64,000 bases of DNA, taken from assembly GCA_023664345.1 (NCBI GenBank), contig JAMPFQ010000015.1:32130-96129 (forward strand), written 5' to 3'. Below, piece by piece: positions 24,648 through 33,266 of this stretch. Made by a program: the position numbers and the translations under genes. Position 1 is the first letter of the stretch. Each line of letters starts with the position of its first letter. Source of the DNA: Lachnospiraceae bacterium (GTDB lineage Bacteria; Bacillota; Clostridia; Lachnospirales; Lachnospiraceae). A model generated the notes under the pieces. The model was not told the DNA's origin. It did no database searches and was given only the letters and a program-made list of their open reading frames with translations.

Positions 24648-27272
24648 GTGACGGAAGAAGAATTTTTGCTTCGGGAGTGGAATCAGATAAAGGTCGACCT
24701 GACAGAAAACGGATTCCTCTATAAAGGTGAGCTCAGGGAGTTGAATGAGAGAACGATCCTGCTGGACAGCCGCCTCACAGACGGGGAAACGGTTGCCGGG
24801 TCGCATCGGTATCGCGACATCCGGGAAGCTTTCAGTGCGCCAGAACTTTCCATGGGGCGTCCGGGAACTCCGGTCACAATATATATCATGCCCAATGTCT
24901 ACTGGATCGACGATCCGGACGCAGCGGACGTGATGCAGAAAAGGGAGGGGTATGCCCTTCCTTTTGGCATGTATGTAAACTGTAGGGCATTGCATATCGT
25001 GGGACTCGGTGAGTTCCCGAATGATGTGGTGATCGCGGGGAACAGGGGGCAATCCCATGCCTGCAACGGCAATTATACCATGATCTGTTTTCAGGTGGAG
25101 GAATTATATCTCTCTGATCTCACCCTGGGAAATTATTGCAGCATCGATCTGGAGTATGACTTAAATCCGTATCTATGGCATAGGAGGCGGACGGGCGCGG
25201 TCACTCAGGCACAGATCGCTGTTCAACAGGGAGAAAAGCTTTATGCGAAAAACTGTGTGTTTGAGGGGCGTCTGAACCTTGATCCCGTCTGTGGCGCAAA
25301 GCGGGCATTGTACATGGGCTGTCAATTTGAGAGCACTGACGATGCCCTGAACGGCAACGCGGTGTATGTGGAGTGTATTTTTGAGTTCTACGGCGGACGT
25401 CCCATCTTTCAGGCGACGAGAACGGGGGATGTGTTCATAGACTGCTCTTTCTCCAGCGGGGTCGGAAAATATGGCAGGTGGAGGCCGGACTGGAGCCCGA
25501 AGAGGTATCAGGCTGACGTAATGGGACAGGAAGACAATGGCGGAAAAGGGCATCAATACCTGACGAAAGAAGGCGGTTCCGTGGCGCTGATCGACTGTAG
25601 TTATTTTACCCTGGATGGTGTGGAACTGGGCTGGACGAAATATCCGAAAGCCTCTTTAAAATGCTATCAGTATCAGGTCAGTCAGAATGATCAGCCCGTG
25701 ACTCTGGGAGGGGAGGACGCACCGGAGACCGTGCAGCTGCAGGGGAAGAAGGCTTTGGAGGCGTACTTTTTTGAGCAGGACGGGCAACGCTTCGTCAATG
25801 TGGGCAATTTGCTTGGAGGCAGCGATGACTGGGATCCCATGGGGGTGCTGGCACAGGCAAAGAGTGCCGGAAAAACGGGAATCCCTACGCTGCTTACGAT
25901 CACACCGGATCAGGCGGCGGTAGTGTCGGGGGAAGCTGCGGCAGCGCTTACGGCGAAAGCCTACTTATTTTCCCATGAGGAATGCAGGGAGAGAGTGCGT
26001 TTTTTTGTGGAGGAGGAAGATGCTCCTTTTGTGAAGATACGGCAGGAGGACGACTGCTGTGTGGTGGAGGGCTGCAATCACAGCGCGGAAACCAGGAAAG
26101 CAGTGATCCATGCCTGCACGGAGAGCGGCCTGGAAGCGGCGGCGGAGATTACGGTGGAACCGTATTTATTGCGGGCGCCCGGGTTTGCGCAGGAACCCTT
26201 TATCAGGAAAAGCGGGAAAACGCTGATCCTGGAATATGGACTGTCTGTCACGGAGAGGGCGGATGCGTCGGAGATCAGTTGGTACAGGTGCGACGACGGC
26301 AGCGAGATGGCGGCGTGCGGACAAAGTATGCTAGAACTGTCAGACCGTTTTTCTGAGGAAACGGACGGGATACTTTGTGGCACATCCAGACCGGGCAGTC
26401 CCTTGAGGATCTATCATCTGACGGCGGCTGACGAGGGCAGACGCCTGAAAGCGGTGATCCGTCCCAAGGTAAGGGGAAGCCTGGCGGGGGAGGCGATATC
26501 GGTCGTCACGGCGGAGCCCGTGGGAGAGGCGGATGTGGACAGGAACCGCCTGTCTACGGATTTCTTCGAACTGCCAGAGAGAAATCAGCTGGCAGTCCAA
26601 GAGGGCAGATGGACATTTGACTGCGCAAAACCGGAGGATATCGAAGTGGATTCCGCCACTTTCGGCAGCTGGAAGATGAATGAGCGCGTCCCGGCATGGA
26701 AGTATGGAGAAACGGGCAATGGCAGTATAGGCGCGGGCCTGTATCAGAATACCCAGGGTGCGCGGCTGCGCTACACCCCTGTAAATCCCCACGGCAAAGA
26801 TATGTGCATGACGGTGAAAGCGGATCCGGCCAAGACGGCGGGGCAGGGCTTTGGCAGCGCAGGGCAGTACCTGGACCTGGGGATCAAGTTCGATACAGAG
26901 AAGCTGACAGGCTACGCCTTGCGGGTGATCCGCATCAAAGAGGCTTCCGATGCCGTGGCAATGGCGCTGGTGGAATATGAAAACGGCAGGAGCCGATATC
27001 TTACCGGATTACAGATGACGACCTGTTTCCTCACAGGCTGTACCATAAGGGTCGCGCTGGAGGGGAAGAAGCTGACGGCCACAGCCGCCACGGAAACGCC
27101 GCAGCCGATGGGAAAGCAGAAAAAAGGGTATGTTCAGAAAGTAGACCTGGAGGCGGAGGTGTCAGAGAATCCCCATGGCGGGATCCTGGTCTGGCATACG
27201 GGGACGCCCGGCACGGGAGGCTGGCAGAACACCACCATGCTCCACGGTATTGAGGTGATATATGGAGATTAG
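24648..27272 (+). CDS. Large pectinesterase-like beta-helix protein, cytoplasmic
   Basis: 874 residues. Residues about 75-330 look like a right-handed parallel beta-helix of the pectin lyase/pectinesterase superfamily: repeated short strands such as LYAKNCVFEGRL, LYMGCQFES, VYVECIFEF and VFIDCSFSSG, each coil placing a Cys and a small residue in register. The C-terminal half has Ig-like and concanavalin-like beta segments. There is no signal peptide, so it should be intracellular. No catalytic triad could be assigned; esterase, lyase or epimerase roles are all open. GTG 24648 is used, with GGGAGG about 9 nt upstream. It overlaps the next gene by 11 bp. Nearby kduD and rhamnosidase-like genes suggest pectin-derived substrates. 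Confidence 0.6.
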   Translation: MTEEEFLLREWNQIKVDLTENGFLYKGELRELNERTILLDSRLTDGETVAGSHRYRDIREAFSAPELSMGRPGTPVTIYIMPNVYWIDDPDAADVMQKREGYALPFGMYVNCRALHIVGLGEFPNDVVIAGNRGQSHACNGNYTMICFQVEELYLSDLTLGNYCSIDLEYDLNPYLWHRRRTGAVTQAQIAVQQGEKLYAKNCVFEGRLNLDPVCGAKRALYMGCQFESTDDALNGNAVYVECIFEFYGGRPIFQATRTGDVFIDCSFSSGVGKYGRWRPDWSPKRYQADVMGQEDNGGKGHQYLTKEGGSVALIDCSYFTLDGVELGWTKYPKASLKCYQYQVSQNDQPVTLGGEDAPETVQLQGKKALEAYFFEQDGQRFVNVGNLLGGSDDWDPMGVLAQAKSAGKTGIPTLLTITPDQAAVVSGEAAAALTAKAYLFSHEECRERVRFFVEEEDAPFVKIRQEDDCCVVEGCNHSAETRKAVIHACTESGLEAAAEITVEPYLLRAPGFAQEPFIRKSGKTLILEYGLSVTERADASEISWYRCDDGSEMAACGQSMLELSDRFSEETDGILCGTSRPGSPLRIYHLTAADEGRRLKAVIRPKVRGSLAGEAISVVTAEPVGEADVDRNRLSTDFFELPERNQLAVQEGRWTFDCAKPEDIEVDSATFGSWKMNERVPAWKYGETGNGSIGAGLYQNTQGARLRYTPVNPHGKDMCMTVKADPAKTAGQGFGSAGQYLDLGIKFDTEKLTGYALRVIRIKEASDAVAMALVEYENGRSRYLTGLQMTTCFLTGCTIRVALEGKKLTATAATETPQPMGKQKKGYVQKVDLEAEVSENPHGGILVWHTGTPGTGGWQNTTMLHGIEVIYGD

Positions 27273-27786
27273 ACAGGCGTCCGGGGACGCATTGGAGGAA
27301 ATACTTACAATCTACGCCCATGCCAGGAAATTCATGGCGCAGAACGGCAACCCTACGCAGTGGGGGGATAAGTATCCCCCCACAGAGCGGGTGAAGCAGG
27401 ATATTGCAGAGAAAAAGTGCCATATCTGTGTGGAAAATGGCAGGATTCTCTGTGTGTTCTATTTTGCCAGGGAGGAGGATCCCACTTACCGGGAGATCAG
27501 GGAGGGAAGCTGGCTGAACGATGAGCCTTACGGGGTGGTCCATCGGATCGCTTCCGCGGAAGGCGTCCGGGGCGCGGCATCATTCTGCCTGAAATGGGCC
27601 TTTGAACAGACCGGCAATATCCGCATCGATACCCATGACAACAATAAGCCCATGCAGGGCCTGTTGAAAAAATCAGGCTTCCAGTACTGCGGCAGGATCA
27701 CCCTGGCAGACGGAAGCCCGAGAATTGCTTACCAAAAGACTCACGCTGTTAGCGTGCCAGCCAGCCGCCGTCAACGGCCAGCGTAA
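27262..27786 (+). CDS. GNAT-family N-acetyltransferase
   Basis: 174 residues. A GNAT fold is suggested by the N-terminal MEIRQASGDALEEIL, the central PYGVVHRIASAEGVRGAASF (a variant of the acetyl-CoA-binding loop) and IRIDTHDNNKPMQGLLKKSG. It would transfer an acetyl group from acetyl-CoA to an unknown amine. The start overlaps the beta-helix gene by 11 bp, with GAGGTG as ribosome site. Its last 38 bp overlap the convergent kduD gene, so the C-terminal tail (SVPASRRQRPA) may be a recent extension. Confidence 0.82.
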   Translation: MEIRQASGDALEEILTIYAHARKFMAQNGNPTQWGDKYPPTERVKQDIAEKKCHICVENGRILCVFYFAREEDPTYREIREGSWLNDEPYGVVHRIASAEGVRGAASFCLKWAFEQTGNIRIDTHDNNKPMQGLLKKSGFQYCGRITLADGSPRIAYQKTHAVSVPASRRQRPA

Positions 27787-28513
27787 ATCCGTGTACATAA
27801 GCGGCGGCGTCCGAAGCCAGGAAGATTGCCGCGCCGGCGATGTCCTCGGGAGTGCCCCAGCGTCCCGCAGGGATCCGGGAAAGGATCTCCTCGCTGCGCT
27901 GTTCGTCGCTTCTTAAATTCTGGGTGTTGTTGGTCGCCATATAGCCGGGCGCGATGGCGTTCACATTGATATTGTGCTTTGCCCACTCGTTGGCAAGTTC
28001 CCTGGTCAGTCCTATGATGGCGCTCTTGCTGGAAGTGTAGGCGGGAACCCGGATACCGCCCTGATAGCTGAGCATGGAGGCGATATTGATGATCTTACCG
28101 CCTTTCTGGTCAGCCAGCCACTTCCTGGCAAAAGCCTGGCACAGGAAGAACACCATCTTCTCGTTGATATCGATCACCGCGTCCCAGTCCTCTTCCGTCA
28201 CATCCACTGCGTCGCATCTCTTGATGATTCCCGCGTTATTTACCAGAATATCCACACGGCCAAATGCCTTTTCCGCCTCTTCCACGATCTGCGGGATCAC
28301 GGAAGTGTCCGACAGGTCGGCGATCACTTCCTGAAAACTTCCGTCAAAGGCGGCAATCTTCTCCGCCGTTTCCTGACAGCTTCTTCTGGCAACGCCGACC
28401 ACATTTGCCCCCGCCTTTGCGTAAGCCACGCAGATACCCTGTCCAAGCCCCGTGTTGGCGCCTGTGACAAGGGCGGTCTTGCCCTCCAGTGAAAACATAT
28501 CCAAATTAGCCAT
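27749..28513 (-). CDS. kduD: 2-dehydro-3-deoxy-D-gluconate 5-dehydrogenase KduD
   Basis: 254 residues, short-chain dehydrogenase. The cofactor loop is TGANTGLGQG (about 17), the catalytic Tyr-Lys pair is in YTSSKSA (about 155), and the C-terminal AVDGGWLAR together with APGYMATNNT is typical of KduD. It interconverts 2,5-diketo-3-deoxygluconate and 2-keto-3-deoxygluconate in pectin and uronate breakdown. ATG 28513 lies 8 nt from GGAGG; two upstream in-frame ATGs are too close to or before that site. It has its own promoter (28556-28584) behind the AraC-type gene. Confidence 0.9.
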   Translation of the reverse strand: MANLDMFSLEGKTALVTGANTGLGQGICVAYAKAGANVVGVARRSCQETAEKIAAFDGSFQEVIADLSDTSVIPQIVEEAEKAFGRVDILVNNAGIIKRCDAVDVTEEDWDAVIDINEKMVFFLCQAFARKWLADQKGGKIINIASMLSYQGGIRVPAYTSSKSAIIGLTRELANEWAKHNINVNAIAPGYMATNNTQNLRSDEQRSEEILSRIPAGRWGTPEDIAGAAIFLASDAAAYVHGFTLAVDGGWLAR

Positions 28514-28555
28514 GTGCATATCCTCCATTCTGTTTGATGAAAACTTTATGATACC

Positions 28556-28584
28556 ATTATAAACAAGAAATGGGGGTAATTCAA
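28556..28584 (-). promoter_or_regulatory. Promoter of kduD
   Basis: On the minus strand, -35 TTGAAT, 17-bp spacer, -10 TATAAT (28561-28556), about 43 nt before the start. Confidence 0.7.
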
Positions 28585-28599
28585 GTGTTCAGTGTCTTT

Positions 28600-31062
28600 T
28601 TACAGTGAAATCACCATCAGCCGCACCTCCAGCAGTTCCAGCTGCGGCCGCAGAATCAGCGTGCCGTTTTTGGCGGTCACTCTCGATTTCTTCAGTGTCG
28701 GTACGCTCCGGGCTTCCAGAAAGCCGCGTTCCATATCGGAAGCCGGGCTTCCGATTCCCATCTCTATCCAGGCATCGTAGAGACTGCCATGATGTCGGTT
28801 CAGGATATACTCGGTCAGAGAATACTCCTTATCTTCCACATCCTGAAGTTCCAGTTCCAGATAAAGCGATTCCGACGGCTCAAACATAGTGTAGCGATCC
28901 GTCTCAGTCATATCAAACCGTTCTCCCATGGCGTAGAGATTGGAAATGTGTTTATAGTGCCAGGCCATAACGCATATTTTCGACTGTGTCCTGGCAGCAT
29001 ACCAGCAATTGCCCTTTGCAAGGAAGCTGTCTCCCAGTTGCCGCAGCAGCCAGAGGGCATAGTAACCGGCCTTTGGCAGGCCGTCTGTGGTAAACAGTCC
29101 AAGGCCGCCGAACAGATAATCCTCGGGCAGCGGCCTCTCCGCCATCAGGTCGGTCAAAGACCAATAGGCAAGCCCGTCAGACCGGTCGTAATTTTCCAGG
29201 ATATTTTTCACAAGATAACAGGATTTATAACAGGTATCGTTCAGCAGATCCTGCTGGCTGGGAGTGTTGTTCCACTCGCAGACATAAACAGGCAGGCCGC
29301 CTTTTCCCATCTCTTTCAGATCCCTTTTTACACAGGACAGAAATTCTTTCAATCCGTTTTCCCGGGGATTCAGGATCATGGAATCCGTGAAACCGAAAGA
29401 AGCGCGCGACTTTGTCTTTCCGCCCGCCATTTTCATATCATAAAAGGTAAAGCCGATAAAGTCCGGGGCGCAATGATGCTCCATGCCCCAGCGCAGCAGA
29501 TCCCGGTACCAGTTGGAATGTTCAAGATCGCTTAGGTAAAACGTGCAGGGAAGCCCGAAGCAAAAGTCAGAATGGAACCGCTTTACTGTCTCGTATGTCC
29601 GTTGGTAAAAAAGGTAGAAATCCTCTGTCTTGCCGAAGCCGTACAGCCTTGGCGGCGTATCGGGCAGATGCCAGACGCTGAACTTCCACTGCAGTACTTC
29701 CGCCATGCCATAGCGGGAAATGACATGCTCCATAAACGCGGATATCAGGCCGCACCACAGATCCATTTTTTTCGGTTCACTTACAAGATGCTGAAAGGAA
29801 AAACGGTTCGGCTGCTTTGCCAGGGCTGCGGGCATGTAGCTGAAAGGCAAAAAGGGTTTCAGCCGGATGCTCCTTAAGAAGTCCAGCACCAGATCCACAT
29901 AGGCAAAATTATAGCGGGGCTGCTCATTTTCATCCATGGTAAAGAGGAACAGGTTATCGGAGAGAATGCCGTTAAAGAACAGGTATTCATACCCGATGTC
30001 ATGCTGCAGGCGGCGGAGCATGGACTGTACTTTTCCTAATAAAATATCGGCGGCCTGTCCCACGGCGGCTACAGTCCTCCAGGTATGCTTCAGCGGGTGC
30101 GCAGGGGCATGTACGGAAAAAGCGCCCCTGGCGGAAACCGGCGGGATGATCAGTGTCTGGGCGGTATCCTGCTGCAGATGCTTTTTCAGCCCCGCCATAT
30201 AATTATGCTGCTCCAGGAAGATGGGCGTGTCTGTGGGAGCCTGCTTCTGTTTCCGGCGGTAGGCGCTGGGGAGCATGTTGTATTCTTTCCGGAAGATCTG
30301 GGTGAAAGCGTGGCTGTTGGGAAAGCCGCTGTCCGCGGAGATCTCCTCGATATTCTTTTCGGAATTGACGAGATCGTGGACGGCGTGGTTGAGCCGCAGA
30401 TGCGTCAGGTAGGTCAGGTAATTGACCCCGAACTGTTCCAGGAAAAACTTGGACAGGTAAGGGGAGGACAGATGGACCATATCCGCCAGCCGTGACAGGG
30501 ACAGGTCTTCCGTGTAGTGCTCTTTGATGATCCTAACGATCTCATCCACTCTGGACGCGTAACGGTGGTTGCGTTTGTCCAGGGCGGCGGAACGCTCTAC
30601 ACGGAAATGGGTAAACAGGATCTCCATCAGCTGATAAATGTAGATCCAGTTCCGCAGTTCATATCCGGTGCGCTGGTCGGCGTTATTTTTCACGATTAGG
30701 GCGATGATATGGCGCATGCGCTGAAACGCTTCCTCATTGCCGGATGTCCGGCTGTTGCACTCAAATTTCGGATGGAGCGGGACCGCGAAATTCTTCTCAA
30801 GGGTGGTCTGATCCATCTGGATGGATACATATACGCAGTCGGAGGCCCGCAGTTCATGGACGGTATGGCTCTCCACCGCGATGATGTCATCCGTCTGCAG
30901 CCGGAACATCTGGTCTTCCACGGAAAGATTGCAGCTGCCGCTCAACACAAAGATGATCTCGAAATAATCATGCATATGCTCGCTGATGTGTCCAATCTGA
31001 TGCAGGGTGCATTTAAAGGGGGTATGGGATTCAAAGGTTGAGATTTCATAAGTCTGGGGCAT
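28600..31062 (-). CDS. AraC-type regulator fused to a GH39-like domain
   Basis: 820 residues. An N-terminal cupin-like sensor (about 1-150; CTLHQIGHISEHMHDYFEI) is followed by an AraC double helix-turn-helix (about 165-265; LSRLADMVHLSSPYLSKFF and the second helix pair near SHAFTQIFRKEYNMLPSAYR) and a long GH39/xylosidase-like barrel (about 300-760). In the barrel, the usual FEVWNEP acid/base motif reads FSVWHLPDT (about 464), while the nucleophile-type CEWNNTP (about 597) remains. It is therefore more likely a sugar-sensing pseudoenzyme than a hydrolase (inference). ATG 31062 is set by GGAGG 7 nt upstream. It is divergent from the sugar ABC operon it probably controls. Confidence 0.88.
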   Translation of the reverse strand: MPQTYEISTFESHTPFKCTLHQIGHISEHMHDYFEIIFVLSGSCNLSVEDQMFRLQTDDIIAVESHTVHELRASDCVYVSIQMDQTTLEKNFAVPLHPKFECNSRTSGNEEAFQRMRHIIALIVKNNADQRTGYELRNWIYIYQLMEILFTHFRVERSAALDKRNHRYASRVDEIVRIIKEHYTEDLSLSRLADMVHLSSPYLSKFFLEQFGVNYLTYLTHLRLNHAVHDLVNSEKNIEEISADSGFPNSHAFTQIFRKEYNMLPSAYRRKQKQAPTDTPIFLEQHNYMAGLKKHLQQDTAQTLIIPPVSARGAFSVHAPAHPLKHTWRTVAAVGQAADILLGKVQSMLRRLQHDIGYEYLFFNGILSDNLFLFTMDENEQPRYNFAYVDLVLDFLRSIRLKPFLPFSYMPAALAKQPNRFSFQHLVSEPKKMDLWCGLISAFMEHVISRYGMAEVLQWKFSVWHLPDTPPRLYGFGKTEDFYLFYQRTYETVKRFHSDFCFGLPCTFYLSDLEHSNWYRDLLRWGMEHHCAPDFIGFTFYDMKMAGGKTKSRASFGFTDSMILNPRENGLKEFLSCVKRDLKEMGKGGLPVYVCEWNNTPSQQDLLNDTCYKSCYLVKNILENYDRSDGLAYWSLTDLMAERPLPEDYLFGGLGLFTTDGLPKAGYYALWLLRQLGDSFLAKGNCWYAARTQSKICVMAWHYKHISNLYAMGERFDMTETDRYTMFEPSESLYLELELQDVEDKEYSLTEYILNRHHGSLYDAWIEMGIGSPASDMERGFLEARSVPTLKKSRVTAKNGTLILRPQLELLEVRLMVISL

Positions 31063-31094
31063 GTCTGTTCCTCCGTTATTTGCTTGATTGTCAT

Positions 31095-31320
31095 GTTGCT
31101 GCAAGTCCCGGGCAGAGACCCTGAAAAATCGGGGATTTTTCAAGACATTCTTTGTGGCTTTTGCTCGTCAAGTGCCATTTGCGTTGCTGCAAGTCCCGGG
31201 CAGAGACCCTGAACACCGTTGGTGTTCAGGGTTCGCTTCGCTCGTCAAATCCCCGAAAAAACATCTGCTCGTGCCAGCACGGCATCTGTTCTTTCGGGCA
31301 CTTGACTTTGCCCTTTGCGG
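31095..31320 (-). repeat. Family C structured element, copy 3 (inverted)
   Basis: Read on the minus strand: CCGCAAAGGGCAAAGTCAAG, then CCCGAAAGAACAGATG, CGTGCTGGCACG, a second CAGATG, TTTTTCGGGG and ATTTGACGAGCGA, a hairpin CCTGAACACC/GGTGTTCAGG, and CTCTGCCC. A second partial unit follows with a different hairpin, GAAAAATCCCCGATTTTTC. It matches the 3.6-kb copy over most of its length. It lies between the AraC-type gene and the divergent operon. Confidence 0.75.
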
Positions 31321-31626
31321 ACATTTTAACAGATAATCGAAGAAAAATCACCTAAAGGAATTAAATATTTCAGTATTTTCAAAAATGCACAAAATAAAAA
31401 TATGAAATTTGTGACAGAAATATAAAAACATTAAATTTTTAATCTATATTCTGCAAAAAATGATTCCTCCGTTTCCGGATTTCAGGAAAGGAACCGCTGA
31501 CAGGTTAAAAAAGTTCCTAAAAGTGAGAAAGAATCAAATGGGTTTTATATGCGGAAAATCCTATACTGAGTGCAGTGAAAGCAAAGAACCGGAAAATACG
31601 CGCTGAGTGCACAGATGGGAGTAAGT
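31321..31626. other. AT-rich divergent regulatory region
   Basis: About 300 bp without a gene, much richer in A and T than its surroundings (31340-31460 is mostly A/T). It separates the AraC-type regulator from the ABC importer operon and probably holds the operon promoter and regulator-binding sites. No clear -35/-10 pair, direct repeat or terminator could be singled out. Confidence 0.5.
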
Positions 31627-33129
31627 ATGGGCAAACCAATTTTACAGTTGAAAAATATTTCCAAGAGATTCGGGAGTGTGACAGCCTTGGATCATGTGTC
31701 CCTGGAAGTGTATCCGGGCGAGATCCGGGGGCTGATCGGAGAAAACGGTTCCGGTAAATCCACGATCTCGTCCATTGCCGCCGGTATGCAGAAAGCCAAT
31801 GAGGGGGAAATGATATTCAAGGATCGGCCCTGGAACCCGGGCAGCATGATCGAGGCCCTGCAGCATGGCATCGGTATGATCGTTCAGGAGAGCGGTACCA
31901 TCGAGGGGATCACCGTGGCGGAGAATATCTTTCTTGCCGAACTGGACGCCTTTCGGAACAAAGCGGGTCTGGTCAATAAAAGAAAGATGAACCAAAAGGC
32001 AGACGAGGCGATGGCAGCCATCGGAGTGGATCATGTGAAGGGCAGTATGCCCATGGCGGCTCTGGATTTTCAAACCAGGAAGCTGGTGGAGATTGCAAAG
32101 GTCATTATGAAGAACCCGGACATTCTGGTCATCGACGAGACCAGCACGGCGCTTTCCCATGACGGAAGAGACATTATGTACCGCCTGATCAGGAAACTCC
32201 GGGACGACGGCAAGGCAGTCATTTTCATTTCCCATGACCTGGAGGAGATCATGGAAGTCTGCGATACGCTGACCGTCCTCCGTGACGGTAAGCTGATCCG
32301 CACTTTTACAAGCGAGGAATTTGAAGCGGATGCCATCCGTACCAGCATGATCGGACGGGAACTGCAGGGAGATTATTACCGGAGCGACTTTACTCCGTCA
32401 CGCCGTGACGAGGTTTCCATAAAAGCCATGCACCTGAAGCTGGGCGAGGAATTAAAGGATGTCAGCGTCACGCTCCATAAGGGGGAGATCGTTGGGGTCG
32501 GAGGGCTTTCCTCCTGCGGGATGCATACCCTGGGAAAAGCGCTCTTCGGCGCGGTTCCCTTAGAAAGCGGAAGCGTCACCACGGCGGACGGAAAGGAGAT
32601 CAAGGCTCCGTTCACGGCCATGCAGGAGAGCATCGGTTATGTGTCGAAAGACCGGGATGTGGAATCCCTCTGCCTGACTGCCAGCATCCGGGACAATATC
32701 GCTATCGCGGGCATGGACAGGTATGCTGTTGGAGGATTCCTGATCACGAACAAAAAAGAAAAGGAATATGTGGGCAGACAGATCCACGATCTATCCATCA
32801 AGTGCTATGATGCGGAACAGCTGACCAGCCAGCTGTCGGGCGGGAACAAACAGAAAGTGGTCTTCGGCAAATGGATCGGCTGCGGCAGTGAGATCCTCAT
32901 TCTGGACTGCCCCACCAGGGGCGTTGACATCGGCGTCAAGCAGGCCATGTATCAGCTGATGGTGCAGCTGAAGAAAGAGGGCAGGACCATCCTGATGATC
33001 AGCGAGGAATTGCCGGAACTGATCGGAATGAGCGACCGCATCCTGATTATGAAAAACGGTGAGATCACAAAAGAGTTCGAGCGCAGCGCCGAACTGTCGG
33101 ACGCGGATATCATAGAGTTTATGATCTGA
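31627..33129 (+). CDS. Sugar ABC transporter, double ATP-binding subunit
   Basis: 500 residues, RbsA/MglA/AraG type with two nucleotide-binding domains that power a CUT2-class sugar importer. Domain 1 has Walker A GENGSGKST (about 38) and IDETSTALSHD as Walker B. Domain 2 has the signature LSGGNKQKVVFGKW (about 405) and LDCPTRGVDIG, but its Walker A region (GVGGLSSCGMHTL) is degenerate, as is usual in this family. ATG 31627 has GGGAG 5 nt upstream; an ATG 12 nt earlier overlaps that site. First gene of an ATPase-permease-binding protein-permease operon. Confidence 0.93.
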   Translation: MGKPILQLKNISKRFGSVTALDHVSLEVYPGEIRGLIGENGSGKSTISSIAAGMQKANEGEMIFKDRPWNPGSMIEALQHGIGMIVQESGTIEGITVAENIFLAELDAFRNKAGLVNKRKMNQKADEAMAAIGVDHVKGSMPMAALDFQTRKLVEIAKVIMKNPDILVIDETSTALSHDGRDIMYRLIRKLRDDGKAVIFISHDLEEIMEVCDTLTVLRDGKLIRTFTSEEFEADAIRTSMIGRELQGDYYRSDFTPSRRDEVSIKAMHLKLGEELKDVSVTLHKGEIVGVGGLSSCGMHTLGKALFGAVPLESGSVTTADGKEIKAPFTAMQESIGYVSKDRDVESLCLTASIRDNIAIAGMDRYAVGGFLITNKKEKEYVGRQIHDLSIKCYDAEQLTSQLSGGNKQKVVFGKWIGCGSEILILDCPTRGVDIGVKQAMYQLMVQLKKEGRTILMISEELPELIGMSDRILIMKNGEITKEFERSAELSDADIIEFMI

Positions 33130-33130
33130 A

Positions 33131-33261
33131 AACAGCCTCGGAACGGGAGCGCAATGTGCCAAAGAGTCGGCACATGGAAAGATTTTCAGACGCGGAAGCG
33201 GCGGAACAATCCTTCCCGAGATTAGGGTGCTGGAGTGAAGAGGCGGAACTGGAATAGGAGG
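33131..33261 (+). repeat. Family A leader element, copy 6 (covarying stem)
   Basis: AACAGCCTCGGAACGG at the start and GGAACTGGAATAGGAGG at the end. The outer stem is GCCTC (33135-33139) with GAGGC (33240-33244), where other copies have GTCTC with GAGAC: a T-A pair replaced by C-G. An extra perfect hairpin ATGTGCC/GGCACAT lies inside. The tail is the ribosome site of the permease gene, 5 nt before its ATG. Confidence 0.82.
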
Positions 33262-33266
33262 CATTT

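Noticed and set aside
28600-31062. Active GH39 beta-xylosidase
   Set aside because: The domain is fused to an AraC DNA-binding module and lacks the acid/base Glu motif, so it is described as a sensor-like domain instead.
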